Positions 24,031 through 34,250 of a stretch of DNA of 64,000 bases are shown here, piece by piece. The DNA lies in assembly GCF_017591435.1 (NCBI RefSeq), contig NC_059294.1, positions 17,068,742-17,132,741 of the forward strand, read 5' to 3'. A model generated the notes under the pieces. The model worked only from the letters and a program-made list of their open reading frames with translations, was not told where the DNA came from and did not search any database. This DNA comes from Portunus trituberculatus (lineage: Eukaryota; Arthropoda; Malacostraca; Decapoda; Portunidae). Within the stretch, counting starts at the first letter, position 1. Every line of letters begins with the position of its first letter. The position numbers and the translations under genes were made by a program.

Positions 24031-24081
24031 AAAGCCCAGGCCATGTAAAACTAAAACTAGATAAATACAACTAGGTAAATA

Positions 24082-24103
24082 CACACACACACACTCACAA
24101 ACA

Positions 24104-24179
<76 letters not shown>

Positions 24180-24340
24180 TGGTGGTGGTGGTGGTGGTGG
24201 TGAGTGGTGGTGGTGGTGAGTGGTGAGTGAGTGAGTGGTGAGTGGTGAGTGAGTGAGTGAGTGAGTGAGTGAGTGAGTGAGTGAGTGAGTGAGTGAGTGA
24301 GTGAGTGAGTGAGTGAGTGAGTGAGTGAGTGTGTGTGTGT
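24082..24340. repeat. Compound microsatellite AC-AG-GGT-GAGT-GT
   Basis: (AC)n at 24082-24094, (AG)n at 24107-24176, (GGT)n with GAGT interruptions at 24177-24220, (GAGT)n to about 24330, then (GT)5. It links the (AC)n tail of a plus-strand LINE to the (GT)n tail of a minus-strand SINE. Confidence 0.97.
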
Positions 24341-24755
<415 letters not shown>

Positions 24756-24989
24756 CTTAATTGACATGCGTCATTTCTGGTCTATGATATTTACTTATCA
24801 AAATCCCTTGATGATAATATTACTTTGGTTTCCTAGACATTAAGAAAGCATTTAGCTATGATAGGATGATTAGAGGAATATTAAGCAGTCTTAGAAAAGA
24901 TTGGGCTGAGTACAAAGATAGTTAGCAAAATGCAAAGTATGTATGCGAACACAATGGCTAGATACAAACTAAGATATGTAGAAACAGAA

Positions 24990-25318
24990 TAGGTAAGGCG
25001 GTGGCGTAGTGGATAAGGTGGTGGTGATGAGATCGGGCAGACGTCCATGTGTAGTTTCGAACCCCCACCTTGTGCTGTCTTGAAACTGTTATTTGTTGAG
25101 TGGTTTGAAGTTACCTACATATCACCATGATACCAAGGTTCTAGGCGGTGTAATTTCCTTTCACCAAAGATGGGCTTGGGTGGTGATATGGGCCCTAATA
25201 TGGGTACCACTACAAATAACATTGCCTGCGCCGCTAATGGGTGGAAGCTGAACAGTGGTTCCCATATACTCTTCAAGCATACCTACAGGCGTTATAGGCT
25301 ATAACATGAAAAAATCAA
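24990..25318 (+). mobile_element. tRNA-derived SINE, type C
   Basis: Head with GCGGTGGCGTAGTGGATAAG (box A) and TAGTTTCGAACCCC (box B), body with CACCATGATACCAAGGTTCT, a GCCCTAATATGGGTACCACT block, and CCGCTAATGGGTGGAAGCTG, ending TATAACATG and a short A run. The same family is found at 25927, 41570 and 44462. About 40 bp of the host LINE is missing at the insertion. Confidence 0.88.
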
Positions 25319-25926
25319 GGTTAATTTAATTGTGTATTACTATTATCACCAACCCTTTTTTATTTATATACGGAGGAATTGGCTACCAGAACGAGAATAA
25401 TGAATGCAGGAGTAAGTGTGGAGAATTATGGGATATATGTGCCCTTATATGAAAATGATGATGTAGTTATGGGTGAATCGGCAGATGAATTTCAGTCTGT
25501 TGCAAGCTGTAGATGGGTTTGGATTTGGGTGAGATAAAGCAGTGAGAAAAGCAAGGTAATGATTGTGAATATGTCAGAGGATGAGAAAAATTCAGTGTAG
25601 AGATTGGAAGAGAATGAGGTGCAACAAACTGACACCTAAGAATGTGGATTAGATCGAATAACTGTGTGAAGGCGAAGAAGGAAAAGATAAGCCTTGTGAA
25701 CCAGTGGGAAGTACAGCAAGGATGAAAGCGAGCGAGAACTTTGGAAGTGCATGGCTGTCCCGAGCATTATGTAAGGTATGAATGTGATTACATGGAATGG
25801 TAATGAACTAGAGAAATTAGAATTAGGACAATACGGTAACTACTGTGACACTTAATGCACCAAGGTATGCAGCAATAGAGGCGTTGAGGGAAGACAAATG
25901 GGATCGATGAAGCACTTTCAATGAGA

Positions 25927-26042
25927 TTTTTTTTTTTTTTTGTTATAGCCTATAGCGTCTGTAGGTGTACTTGCAGAGCATGGGAAGCGCTGTCCGCTTG
26001 TACCCATTAGCGGCACAGGCAATTTTATTCATAGTGGTACGC
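25927..26042 (-). mobile_element. SINE type C, 5'-truncated copy
   Basis: Begins with T15 (its poly(A) on the minus strand) and contains the 3' half of type C (GCATGGGAAGCGCTGTCCGC, AGCGGCACAGGCAATTTTAT). The tRNA-like head is absent. Inserted in the decayed LINE. Confidence 0.85.
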
Positions 26043-26637
26043 TGAAATTTAAAACTAGATTAGAGCGAATGAGTGGTGCAAGAATAGTGAGGAAGGTGTT
26101 TCTATGTCATGTTGGTAGGGGAAGAAGTGTGTCTGAGGATGGTAGTGAAGAGTGGCTTGGAAACTATTGTTTCAGTGTGATTCGAGGGAAGGCATGTAGA
26201 GAGTGACTGGATCATGGTTGATAGAAATGGAGAGGGTTCAGAATGTCATATAAGGAAGTGGAAGAGTGAGATAGACAAAATAGTGAAATATGTAGGACTG
26301 AGTGAATGGAAGAATAGGATGAAAGAGGAATACTTTAGAGCAGGGCTACTCAACTATTATAAGCAAAGGTCCAGTTAGACAAGCTCCAATGTACGCATAG
26401 GTCCGGAAATTTTTATTACATGAAATATAAAAAAGAAAATCTCAATCTCTTCGAACACGCCATGTCTCCTGTAAATTAAAAAAAAAACGTGTTACAAATT
26501 TACCAGTTGGTTCATCACAACAACCTTTGACCTTGGCGAGGTCAAATGTATTCTGAGTGTTTGCCGTGTCATACCCAATGTGTCTACCAAGGTTCGTTTT
26601 GATCCGTTCACAGTAGTTCGGACACACAGGCAGACAG

Positions 26638-26676
26638 ACAGACAGACACACACACAGACAGACAGACAGACAGACA

Positions 26677-26725
<49 letters not shown>
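26638..26725. repeat. (CAGA)n/(CA)n microsatellite within the hAT element
   Basis: GACA/CAGA tetranucleotides interleaved with CA dinucleotides. The flanking DNA (from about 26480 to 26760) may be a further nested repeat. Confidence 0.95.
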
Positions 26726-26727
<2 letters not shown>

Positions 26728-26975
26728 AAAACAATACTACACCCCAAGGGGTGAAGTAATTAATGTTTACTGGTCATCATTATGTGCGTCAGTAAGAAGA
26801 ATTGAATATGTTACCAATTATTCAATTTGTCCCATCTGATTTTTTTCACCTGTCTACGGGCTCCATAGCAAAACGCGCTCCTCCTGCAGCCTGTGAACTC
26901 TCGACGCAAAATTGACGTACATGTGCCACATAATGAGAGCCAAAAGTATTTTATAACTTCCAGCCATGGCTGGTT

Positions 26976-27018
26976 GTGCTGCTCAACCAGCAATGAGCGC
27001 TGGCTGGTTGAGCAGCAC
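26976..27018. repeat. 16-bp perfect hairpin
   Basis: GTGCTGCTCAACCAGC at 26976-26991 and its exact reverse complement at 27003-27018, with an 11-base loop, inside the hAT element. Confidence 0.95.
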
Positions 27019-27667
27019 ACCCAACCCCATATTTTAAGCAGGCTAGCACACCCTGAATATACGCCCCTGCTACCAACGTACTCCTGAATTATTCCTGAAC
27101 AAATGCAACTATTGATAGGAAGCCTAAGATAAATTCAGACTTGTCCAGAACATCTCACGTCAAAGTGTACCCTTGCCTCGCCAGCCATGTATGTAAACAA
27201 CAGAAGCCAGCTGATTTTTCTCATTTTCTGTTAATGCAAAAGCAATAACAGAAAATGTAATATCATAGGAAAACTATTCTAAATATATATAGTCATAGTC
27301 GACCAAAAAAAAACTTGCAAGATACTTTCACCAGGACCTTCATGCTATTTAACTAGAATTTTCTCTTCCTGGGGTCTGAGGTCCAACTGCAACACTCAGA
27401 AGGTCCGGATCCGGACCGCGGTCCGCCAGTTGAGTACCCCTGCTTTAGAGTGATATAATTAAGATAGAAACACCAATTTGTATGAAAAGTGGTATGAGGG
27501 GATTGAAATAATGGAAGTAGTGCTGAGGGAATAGGAGAATGTCAATGTGGAGAAGACAAGAAAGAAATGGATGGTGTTACTGCGACTGTGTGGAGAGACG
27601 AATGAATGGATGAGTGAAGCTGTAAAGGAGGTCCTGGAGAGGATGTGACGTGTTACCTACCTAAATC

Positions 27668-28062
27668 TTACCATGATGAAGGCAGTTCTTCACCAATATC
27701 TTCTGCATCCTCCATCCAAAAAGAGCATAAGAAAAAAAAAAAAAAAACGAAAGGCAAAAGATGACTAGTATGAATGCAGGGAAAATAAGACAACTCCAAA
27801 CAACTACAAAAACTCAAAAAGAATATATCACTCAAAAATTCACTCGTTTCGCTTAGATGTTGACAATGAAGGAGACACATCCTTCTCAGGAAGAGAATTC
27901 CAAGGCCCAACAACTCTGACACAAAAAGATCGAGCTCTTACATCAGTTACATGACGTGGCTTAAATCACTTTTTATTGTGACCTCTAGTGCCTGACGTCA
28001 TTGCTCATGCTCGTGAACAGGTGAGCAAGGTAAGGACAGTGGTCATTCATAATCTTCTAAAC
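27668..28062 (-). mobile_element. LINE 3'-end fragment of another family
   Basis: The reverse complement reads FCVRVVGPWNSLPEKDVSP, the conserved VVxxWNSLP block near the C-terminus of CR1/Rex-type RTs, preceded by an RNHxK-like segment and followed by a 3' UTR with an A/T tract near 27730. It lies between the two copies of the other LINE family. Confidence 0.7.
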
Positions 28063-28269
28063 CATAATGATATCGAGCAACATCTTGATCTTATATGTAA
28101 GTGAAATTTTAAGGAAGAATTGATGATTCACACATGCACCAAATTACAGGTGACTGAAAAGTTAAGGCCCCAGGAATGGGCACATCTTCTGTATAACAGT
28201 CAGGCCTTTGTATCGGCAGCATGCCTGTCCAGAAACAATAGGAAAATATACAACAGATCCTTGTGGGAC

Positions 28270-31200
28270 AAAAAACACAAACAACAAGGAGGACAATCAT
28301 CATCTTTCACACCACTAGTTCCTGCATCTAGCACGCCACATTCTCTCCAGGAACTCTTTTACAGCCTCAATCATCCTTCCATTCGTCTCCCCACAGAGTC
28401 CCAGCAGCACCACCATCCATTCCCTTCCTGTCATCTCCACTCTGTCATGCCCCAGCTCCCTCAGCACCACTTGCATCATCTCATACCTGTCTCTGGCATA
28501 CTTCACACACTCCAGCACCACATGCTCCACCGTCTCATCCTCTCCCATGTCACACATCTGGCACACTTTGCTGCGGGACTCAGACCATCTATAATTCCTT
28601 GCATTCACATCCATGCACTGTGCCCTAGCTCGGAAGAGAAGATCCCCACCCAGGCTTCCATCATACCACTTTTCATACATTGGGGCCTCTTTCTCTCTAT
28701 ACCATTCCAAGGTACTCTTTTGCTCAATCCTATTCTTCCAGTCACTCAGTCCCACACCTTTCACTACTCTGTCTATCTCACTCCTCCACTTCCTTACACC
28801 CCATTCTCTACCCTCTCCATTTCTAACTATCATACTCCAGTCCTTCTCTAAGTGCCTTCCTTCTACCTGCTGAAAAGCCCAACTAGCTATTAGACCACTC
28901 TTCACCACCATCCTGACACACTTTTTCCCCCACTTGCTACTCCTGACATTCCACAGAAACACTTTTCTCACTATTCTAGCATCATTCATTCGCTCTAACC
29001 TAGCCTTATACCTTAGGGTCGCTTTTACATACCTTTCTCTAAAAGTGCTCCAACCCATGTCTCCCCTAAGGGCCTCTACTGCTGCATATCTAGGTGCATT
29101 AAGTGCCATTCTTGCAACTCTATTCTGCCCTATTTCTAACTTTTCTAGTTCACTTTCATTCCATGCAATCACATCCATACCATACATGATGCTCGGAACA
29201 GCCACGCTCTTCCAAACTTCTCGCAGCACGTCATATTTACTCGCTCTCATCCTTGCTGCACTTCCTAGCCGACCTACCCACTGACTCACCATGCTTATCT
29301 TCTCATTCTTTGTCTTCACGCAGCCAACCGGACTCATCCACATCCCCAGGTACTTGTATTCATCTGTCTGTTGCATCTCGTTCTCACCTAGTCTCCACAC
29401 TGAGTTCCTCTCATCCTCTGACCCATTCACAACCATTACCTTGCTCTTTTCACTGCTAAACCTCACTCCAAAGTCTCTTCCATACCCATCTACAACATCA
29501 AGCAAACTCTGAAGCTCTTCTGCCGACTCACTCATAACAACAACATCATCTGCATACAAGAGCACACCTATCTTATCATTTCCCACATTTACACCTGCAT
29601 TCATTCTCCTCAATCTAGCAGCCAGTTCCTCTGTATATAAGCTAAAGAGGGTTGGTGATAATATGCAACCCTGCCTAACTCCTCTTTCACTCTTCACCCA
29701 GTCTGTCTCTACATTTCCTAGTTTATACTTAGCTCTTGTATCCACATACATACTTCGCACTATGTTAACTATCTTTGCACTTAGCCCAATCTTTTCTAGC
29801 ACTCTACCTAGCATTTCTCTGTTCACCCTATCATATGCTTTCTCTATGTCTAGAAAACCTAAGTATAACTTGCTACCATCTTTCTTCTTTCTCTCAATCA
29901 ATTCATTCACCACAAACATATTGTCTTCAGCTCTCCTGTCCACACGGAACCCATTTTGCTCTTCACCTAACACTCCATCTCTCTCAATCCATTTACACAA
30001 TCTTTCATTCAGAACTGCACTGAACACTTTTCCTACTGTGTTAACTAACGCAATTGGCCTGTAGTTTTTCAACTCATTCTTACTCTTGTACCCTCCCTTA
30101 TGCAGCAAGGTCACCCTGCATTCATTCCACATTCTCGGCACTCTCTCCTCCTCCCACACCTGGTTAAACAACTCAGTCATCCTATCAATCACAACCTCTC
30201 CTCCATTTTTGTACAATTCATAAGGTATCTCATCTGGCCCTGCTGCCTTCCCATTCTTCTGCTTCTTCACACATTTCTCCACCTCCTCCCTGCTGATCCT
30301 TTCATTCAACTCATATGCATCCTTTCTCTCCAGTGTCACACGCCCTTCACCCACATCAAAGACCTCACCTACACCTCCAATCTCTTCCCAAAACTCTTTT
30401 ATTGCCCTTCTCATTTCTTCCTTATCAGTCACCACTGCCCCATTCACCTTCAGGCTCTCTACATTCTCGCTGTCAGGCATCCCCTCACCCCTCAGGAATC
30501 TGTACCATTCACGACCACCTTCAACACCTTTCTCTCTAAGAAACTGAATCACACTTTTCTCACATTTAACTTTAGCATTCATTATCTTTCGCTTTGTCGC
30601 TCGCTGCTGACTCACATACGCTGTCCATGCATTCAGGTACTCACTTTCAGCCTCCTCACTCTCATGTCTCCTCTTTCTTAACTGTCTGCACACCCTATTC
30701 AGTCTCTTCCTTTCCTTCCTAGCATCTCTAATCTCATCATTCCACCACGGCCTACTTTTATGTTTTCTAGTACTTGTTCTTACATACCCTATCTGACTGG
30801 CTGCTGCATTCTTCACATTCTCTACAAATCTGTCATTCAGTTCATCCACACCATTCAGGCTCTCATCCTCCCATCTTCTCTCGCTCAAGTCCACCTGGAA
30901 ATTTTCCCATCCTGCATCTCTCAACCTCCACTTTTTCCTCTTGACCTTGGCATTTGTTCCATCTCTTCCATTCAACTTACATTCTAGCACCAGCATGTTA
31001 TGGTCTGAGACTATGTCAATCATCCCATCTTCATCTATCCACATGCGGTCAACAATTTCACGCATTCTCCCATTCACTAGCATGTAGTCAATCGCAGACT
31101 CCTGGTTCCTCGCACACCAAGTCACTCGTCCTTCAGCCAGGGTCTCATTCAGATTCTCCAAGTTCATCTCATTCACAAACTCATCCAGCATCTCACCATT

Positions 31201-31810
31201 CCTATTCATTTGTTCACCTAACATACCTACGTGAGCATTCATGTCTCCCATAACAATCACTCTCTCTCCAGCATAATCTCTTGCAATCTTTTTCAAAACA
31301 CTATATTTTCTACTATTCTCCCTAACTGCTCTATCGCCTTCCACTGTCATATACACTACCACTACAACTATCCTCTCAGCTCTGCCACTCTCATTCCTAC
31401 CCTCCACTCGAACAGCTAACACGTCCTCACTCTCAGCACTGTCTCCTATGTCCAGCTCTTCCACTCTCAGATTCTTCACCTTCCTGTGGAGCAGGGCTAC
31501 GCCTCCTCCTAGCTTCTCCTGTTTCTTGCGTCCTTTTCCTAACATCACAAACTCATTTCCTTCTATCTGCACCACATCCCGCAGGTGAGTCTCAGTAATA
31601 CCTACCACATCTAGGCTCCATTCATTCAACTCTTTGCATACATCCTCAAATTTACCAATGCCCCATCCTCTAACATTCAAACCAGGAACTGGCACTGGGA
31701 AAGATGGTATCTGTTTCCCTTTTTGCTGTTTCTTCTTCTTCTTTTCTTCTTCTTCTTCTTCTTCTTCTTCTTTTTCCACTACAGGAGTTACCGATAAAAA
31801 GGTAGGAGTA
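28270..31810 (-). mobile_element. LINE with intact EN-RT ORF (clade undetermined)
   Basis: Minus-strand non-LTR retrotransposon containing one uninterrupted EN-RT reading frame (28315-31779). The outer limits are approximate: no poly(A), tail repeat or target duplication was identified, and sequence before the endonuclease is a (GAA)n tract. A decayed sister copy lies at 24825-27655 in the opposite orientation. Confidence 0.85.
28315..31779 (-). CDS. LINE endonuclease-reverse transcriptase polyprotein, uninterrupted
   Basis: 1154 codons with no stop or frameshift. Endonuclease: N35, E63 in ITETHL, GDMNAH around D179, AIDYML around D231 and SDH at 258-260. RT: GKAAGPDEIP at 510-519, NYRPIALVN at 572-580, FLDIEKAYD at 642-650, GVRQGCILSP at 700-709 and catalytic YADD at 742-745. 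A C-terminal zinc knuckle CX2CX9HX4C uses C1073, C1076, H1086 and C1091. The protein nicks chromosomal DNA and copies its own RNA at the nick. The first codon is GTG; no in-frame ATG precedes the endonuclease and an in-frame stop lies upstream near 31830, so the natural N-terminus, or an upstream ORF1, is missing. The Glu/Lys-rich start is encoded by a (GAA)n microsatellite. All catalytic residues look present. Candidate clades are R1, Ingi or Nimb-like; I cannot decide. Confidence 0.95.
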   Translation of the reverse strand: MEKEEEEEEEEEKKKKKQQKGKQIPSFPVPVPGLNVRGWGIGKFEDVCKELNEWSLDVVGITETHLRDVVQIEGNEFVMLGKGRKKQEKLGGGVALLHRKVKNLRVEELDIGDSAESEDVLAVRVEGRNESGRAERIVVVVVYMTVEGDRAVRENSRKYSVLKKIARDYAGERVIVMGDMNAHVGMLGEQMNRNGEMLDEFVNEMNLENLNETLAEGRVTWCARNQESAIDYMLVNGRMREIVDRMWIDEDGMIDIVSDHNMLVLECKLNGRDGTNAKVKRKKWRLRDAGWENFQVDLSERRWEDESLNGVDELNDRFVENVKNAAASQIGYVRTSTRKHKSRPWWNDEIRDARKERKRLNRVCRQLRKRRHESEEAESEYLNAWTAYVSQQRATKRKIMNAKVKCEKSVIQFLREKGVEGGREWYRFLRGEGMPDSENVESLKVNGAVVTDKEEMRRAIKEFWEEIGGVGEVFDVGEGRVTLERKDAYELNERISREEVEKCVKKQKNGKAAGPDEIPYELYKNGGEVVIDRMTELFNQVWEEERVPRMWNECRVTLLHKGGYKSKNELKNYRPIALVNTVGKVFSAVLNERLCKWIERDGVLGEEQNGFRVDRRAEDNMFVVNELIERKKKDGSKLYLGFLDIEKAYDRVNREMLGRVLEKIGLSAKIVNIVRSMYVDTRAKYKLGNVETDWVKSERGVRQGCILSPTLFSLYTEELAARLRRMNAGVNVGNDKIGVLLYADDVVVMSESAEELQSLLDVVDGYGRDFGVRFSSEKSKVMVVNGSEDERNSVWRLGENEMQQTDEYKYLGMWMSPVGCVKTKNEKISMVSQWVGRLGSAARMRASKYDVLREVWKSVAVPSIMYGMDVIAWNESELEKLEIGQNRVARMALNAPRYAAVEALRGDMGWSTFRERYVKATLRYKARLERMNDARIVRKVFLWNVRSSKWGKKCVRMVVKSGLIASWAFQQVEGRHLEKDWSMIVRNGEGREWGVRKWRSEIDRVVKGVGLSDWKNRIEQKSTLEWYREKEAPMYEKWYDGSLGGDLLFRARAQCMDVNARNYRWSESRSKVCQMCDMGEDETVEHVVLECVKYARDRYEMMQVVLRELGHDRVEMTGREWMVVLLGLCGETNGRMIEAVKEFLERMWRARCRN

Positions 31811-32195
31811 ATCCTGAGTCGCCTTTATGAACCAAGATTAAGATGAACATCAAGGTACCGTTGAAAAAACATTACCTCCCGAATAATAACAACAAATGGT
31901 CAAGTTAACCAGAATCAAATCAAGGTATCTGCCTATTGGGCTCATAAGGATCTACAGATCTTCGCGGTCCTAGCAACAACAACAAGTTATTTGCCTGCAA
32001 GGCCCACAAAATTCCAAACAAGAACATGAGCAAGTCGTGATATCCCCAACAGTTAACAGAGAAAAAAAAAAATTGTCTTATTGTTGTAATTTTGTCACAC
32101 AGAAGAGCAACTAACGCTCGTTTCACTCCAGGCAGCATAGATGGCAGCAGATCCAGTGCTACAAACACAAGGTGACTACCAACCTAAAGAGATAC
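31811..32195. other. No gene called
   Basis: Unique sequence between the LINE 5' side and the fold-back element. Could include LINE 5' UTR. Confidence 0.35.
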
Positions 32196-34250
32196 TGTGG
32201 TCAGTTTCCACTTTCACCCAACCATAGAATCTGTGGTGACTCGTTTTTTTTTTTTTTTTTTCTGATGAGATTGTAGTGAACTTATTGATAGTATATAACA
32301 TTTCCGTCGCTAGTGGATATTTTTTTTCGAATTATGACTGTTTTTTCAGCACTTTCCTAATATAGTGGTGCCTCCAGCTCGCCTCATTTCCCAGCTTCAC
32401 TTTCACACTTCTTTCACTCGGCTGACATGATGTGGGAATAAAATTATGATAACCAAAACTAACTTAAGCCTAACCTGACATAACCTAGTTGAGGCAACAC
32501 GTACCACTGATACTTCTTCCTCAGAACCCTTCTGACCATTGGCGTGGTTAGGTTATGCTAGCTAGGTTAGTTTAGGATTAGGGTTAGCTTAGGTTAAAGT
32601 TAGAGTTAGGTTACATTTGGTAATTATATTTTCATTCCTGCATCTTGTCATCTGAGTGAAGGAGCTGCAAAGGGGGAGCCGGGAAATGAGGCGAGCTGGA
32701 GGGACCACTACTAGGACAGTGCCATTTTTTCAACTCCAAACTACCACTCATTCCCAGTAATCTGGGGGACCTGTGGGAAATCGTTGTTTATGGGTGGCAG
32801 AAACATTAAATCGAGTAATATACATTGCAAAAGATGTCGGAAATCAACAAAATCACAAAAATTCTCAGAAAATACTTTGATGGTGGAGGTGGCAGCTGGC
32901 TGCATCAGCAGCAAGTGTTACTTTGTTATTGTAGAGTAGTATTGCCAATGACCTGCAATATTTCTGGCTGTATCCACCACATTTAATGAAAACCCCAAAG
33001 GCCAACTAACCAAACCCAGCATTATAACCTCCTAGTCAAGGGCGGCTGCAGTTCACCGATCTGAAGGATTACTAAAACAAACCCTAACATTAAAGTCTAA
33101 TGGGAAGGCCTGCAACCAGCCTCCATACCCATCCAAAGAGTTACTAACCAGATCCAGCATCATTACCTCCTAAAAGGTTTTGTAATGTTTTTTTGACAGT
33201 TTATGGTCTATTCTAACCAACGATTTTTTGATGTGCATTAAATTGAGGTTATAATGTTTGGCAGGGTCTGGGTTGCTTACTGCGGATTCTTAAACAATAG
33301 CTTCCACCTTCGTCACTTGAAGGATACTGTCCAGGAGAAATTGGTCTTAAGAACGAATGCTGCCTTCCTGCAGCTCGGAAAGGCAACGCTCAGGCCATAT
33401 TTACTTTCGCTGCAAAGATGAACCAAGGCCTTCATCATTACTTTTGCATAAATTTTGCCTAAATACCTAGTTTTTGTGAACTAATTAATTTTAGAAACAA
33501 AAATATATAGGTTATCATTTAAATAGCCTACTTTGAAAATTATGATCAGAACCAGATCCAGGAACAATATCAACAATATCGCTGCCACCAACTTCAATCA
33601 TCACATCTCTATCTCCCAGGTTTTCTATCAGAATTGTAATTACCTGATGGAAGAGAGCAAGGAAAGAAGAGCAACATTTAAGAATAGGACTGCTGCGAAG
33701 GCTGCATCGCTGTGTAACCTTTGTCGAAGATGGAAGGTACTGTTTAAGAATCCAGCCTTCAGCCTCCTCACCTAGGAGATTATAATGTTGGGTTTGGTTA
33801 GTGACAAGCATTAAATCATAGTGTTGGAGAGGATCCAGATGTAATGTTGGGGGACAGCCTTTGCAATGGACCCAAATCCATGGGTAGCCAATAGTTGGCA
33901 ACGCTGTTCAACAATAAGAAAGCAACACTTGCCGCAGCCGTGGCAGCTGCCACTGACACTATCAACATATTTTCAGAGATTTTTTTATGTGATTGTTGAT
34001 TTGCGACCTTGCTTGGAACACATATTGCTTAACTTAATGCTCCCACACCTATAAATCCTGATTTCCCACAGGTCCTCAAGATCATTGGGAATAAGAGGTA
34101 GACCTAAGTTAGAGTTGAAACAACAGTCATAACTCGAAAAATATTAATTTACAATGGAAATTATATATACCATCAATCAATTCACTACAATTCTCACCAG
34201 AAAAACATGAGTCACATCAGAGATTCCAAGAATGGGTGAAACTGCAAATT
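32196..34250. repeat. Large diverged fold-back (inverted repeat) element
   Basis: The left arm (32196 to about 33180) begins with a TGGTCAGTTTCCACTTTCAC block, and its reverse complement starts from about 34250 (TGGTCAATTTGCAGTTTCAC). Further matched pairs include a GTGACTC/GAGTCAC block, a CATTCCCAGTAATCTGGG block against its inverse near 34075, and an ATCCAGCATCATTACCTCC block against 33745-33860. The arms differ at roughly a quarter of positions. A third single arm occurs at 43035-43420. No coding sequence is recognised in the 33180-33745 centre. Confidence 0.72.
32349..32724. mobile_element. Long-TIR MITE, 376 bp, inside the fold-back
   Basis: Starts GCACTTTCCTA and ends TAGGACAGTGCCA, flanked by TTTTTTCA on both sides (32341-32348 and 32725-32732). 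The terminal repeats are more than 100 bp long and pair CCTCCAGCTCGCCTCATTTC near 32371 with its exact inverse near 32683. The inner parts of both arms are degenerate TTAGG/CCTAA-like strings. There is no ORF. It interrupts the left arm of the larger fold-back, so it is the younger element. Superfamily not determined; an 8-9 bp duplication would fit hAT or Mutator-like elements. Confidence 0.85.

Larger units (their letters stand above)
20590..24081 (+). mobile_element. LINE with ORF1 and EN-RT (CR1/L2-like, tentative), decayed
   Basis: Near full-length non-LTR element. The order is an ORF1-like charged region (20596-21198), APE endonuclease (from 21224), linker, RT with LNYRPVSL, LDLKKAFDKVP, GVPQGSVLAP and FADD, then a C-terminal region with IRPRLEYAGVVW and GDGATRA-like end sequence. 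It closes with AACTAGGTAAATAC and (AC)n, not poly(A). Numerous frame breaks. Its 5' side abuts the (AC)n of a SINE. Confidence 0.92.
26341..27442. mobile_element. Non-autonomous hAT-type DNA transposon, 1102 bp
   Basis: Left end CAGGGCTACTCAACT, right end the inverted form AGTTGAGTACCCCTG (one mismatch in 15), flanked by a perfect 8-bp duplication CTTTAGAG at 26333-26340 and 27443-27450. An 8-bp target duplication with CAGGG ends is the hallmark of hAT elements. The right subterminal region is rich in small palindromes (GGTCCGGATCCGGACC, GGACCGCGGTCC). No transposase coding sequence is present. It inserted into the already present LINE copy. Confidence 0.95.
24825..27655 (+). mobile_element. 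Decayed copy of the 28.3-31.8 kb LINE family
   Basis: Starts inside the RT (FLDIKKAF block near 24827) and follows the intact copy to its C-terminus: a KYKL-like segment near 24965, an ILSPTLFYLYTEELA block near 25340, a LYADDVVVM equivalent near 25450 that has lost the motif, an APRYAAIEALREDKW block near 25855, an ARIVRKVF block near 26080 and a VLERM end near 27645. It is interrupted by SINEs at 24990 and 25927 and by a hAT element at 26341. Confidence 0.88.

Noticed and set aside
28120..31419. Series of plus-strand open frames up to 243 codons
   Set aside because: They lie opposite the intact minus-strand LINE ORF and are its antisense shadows, rich in Ser/His/Leu.
32452..32612. Interstitial telomere (TTAGG)n
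   Set aside because: The strings are degenerate, not in constant register, and form the arms of a bounded MITE.
33533..33901. Opposite open frames in the fold-back centre as a transposase candidate
   Set aside because: 80 and 128 codons with no catalytic motif; the longer one runs into the right inverted arm.
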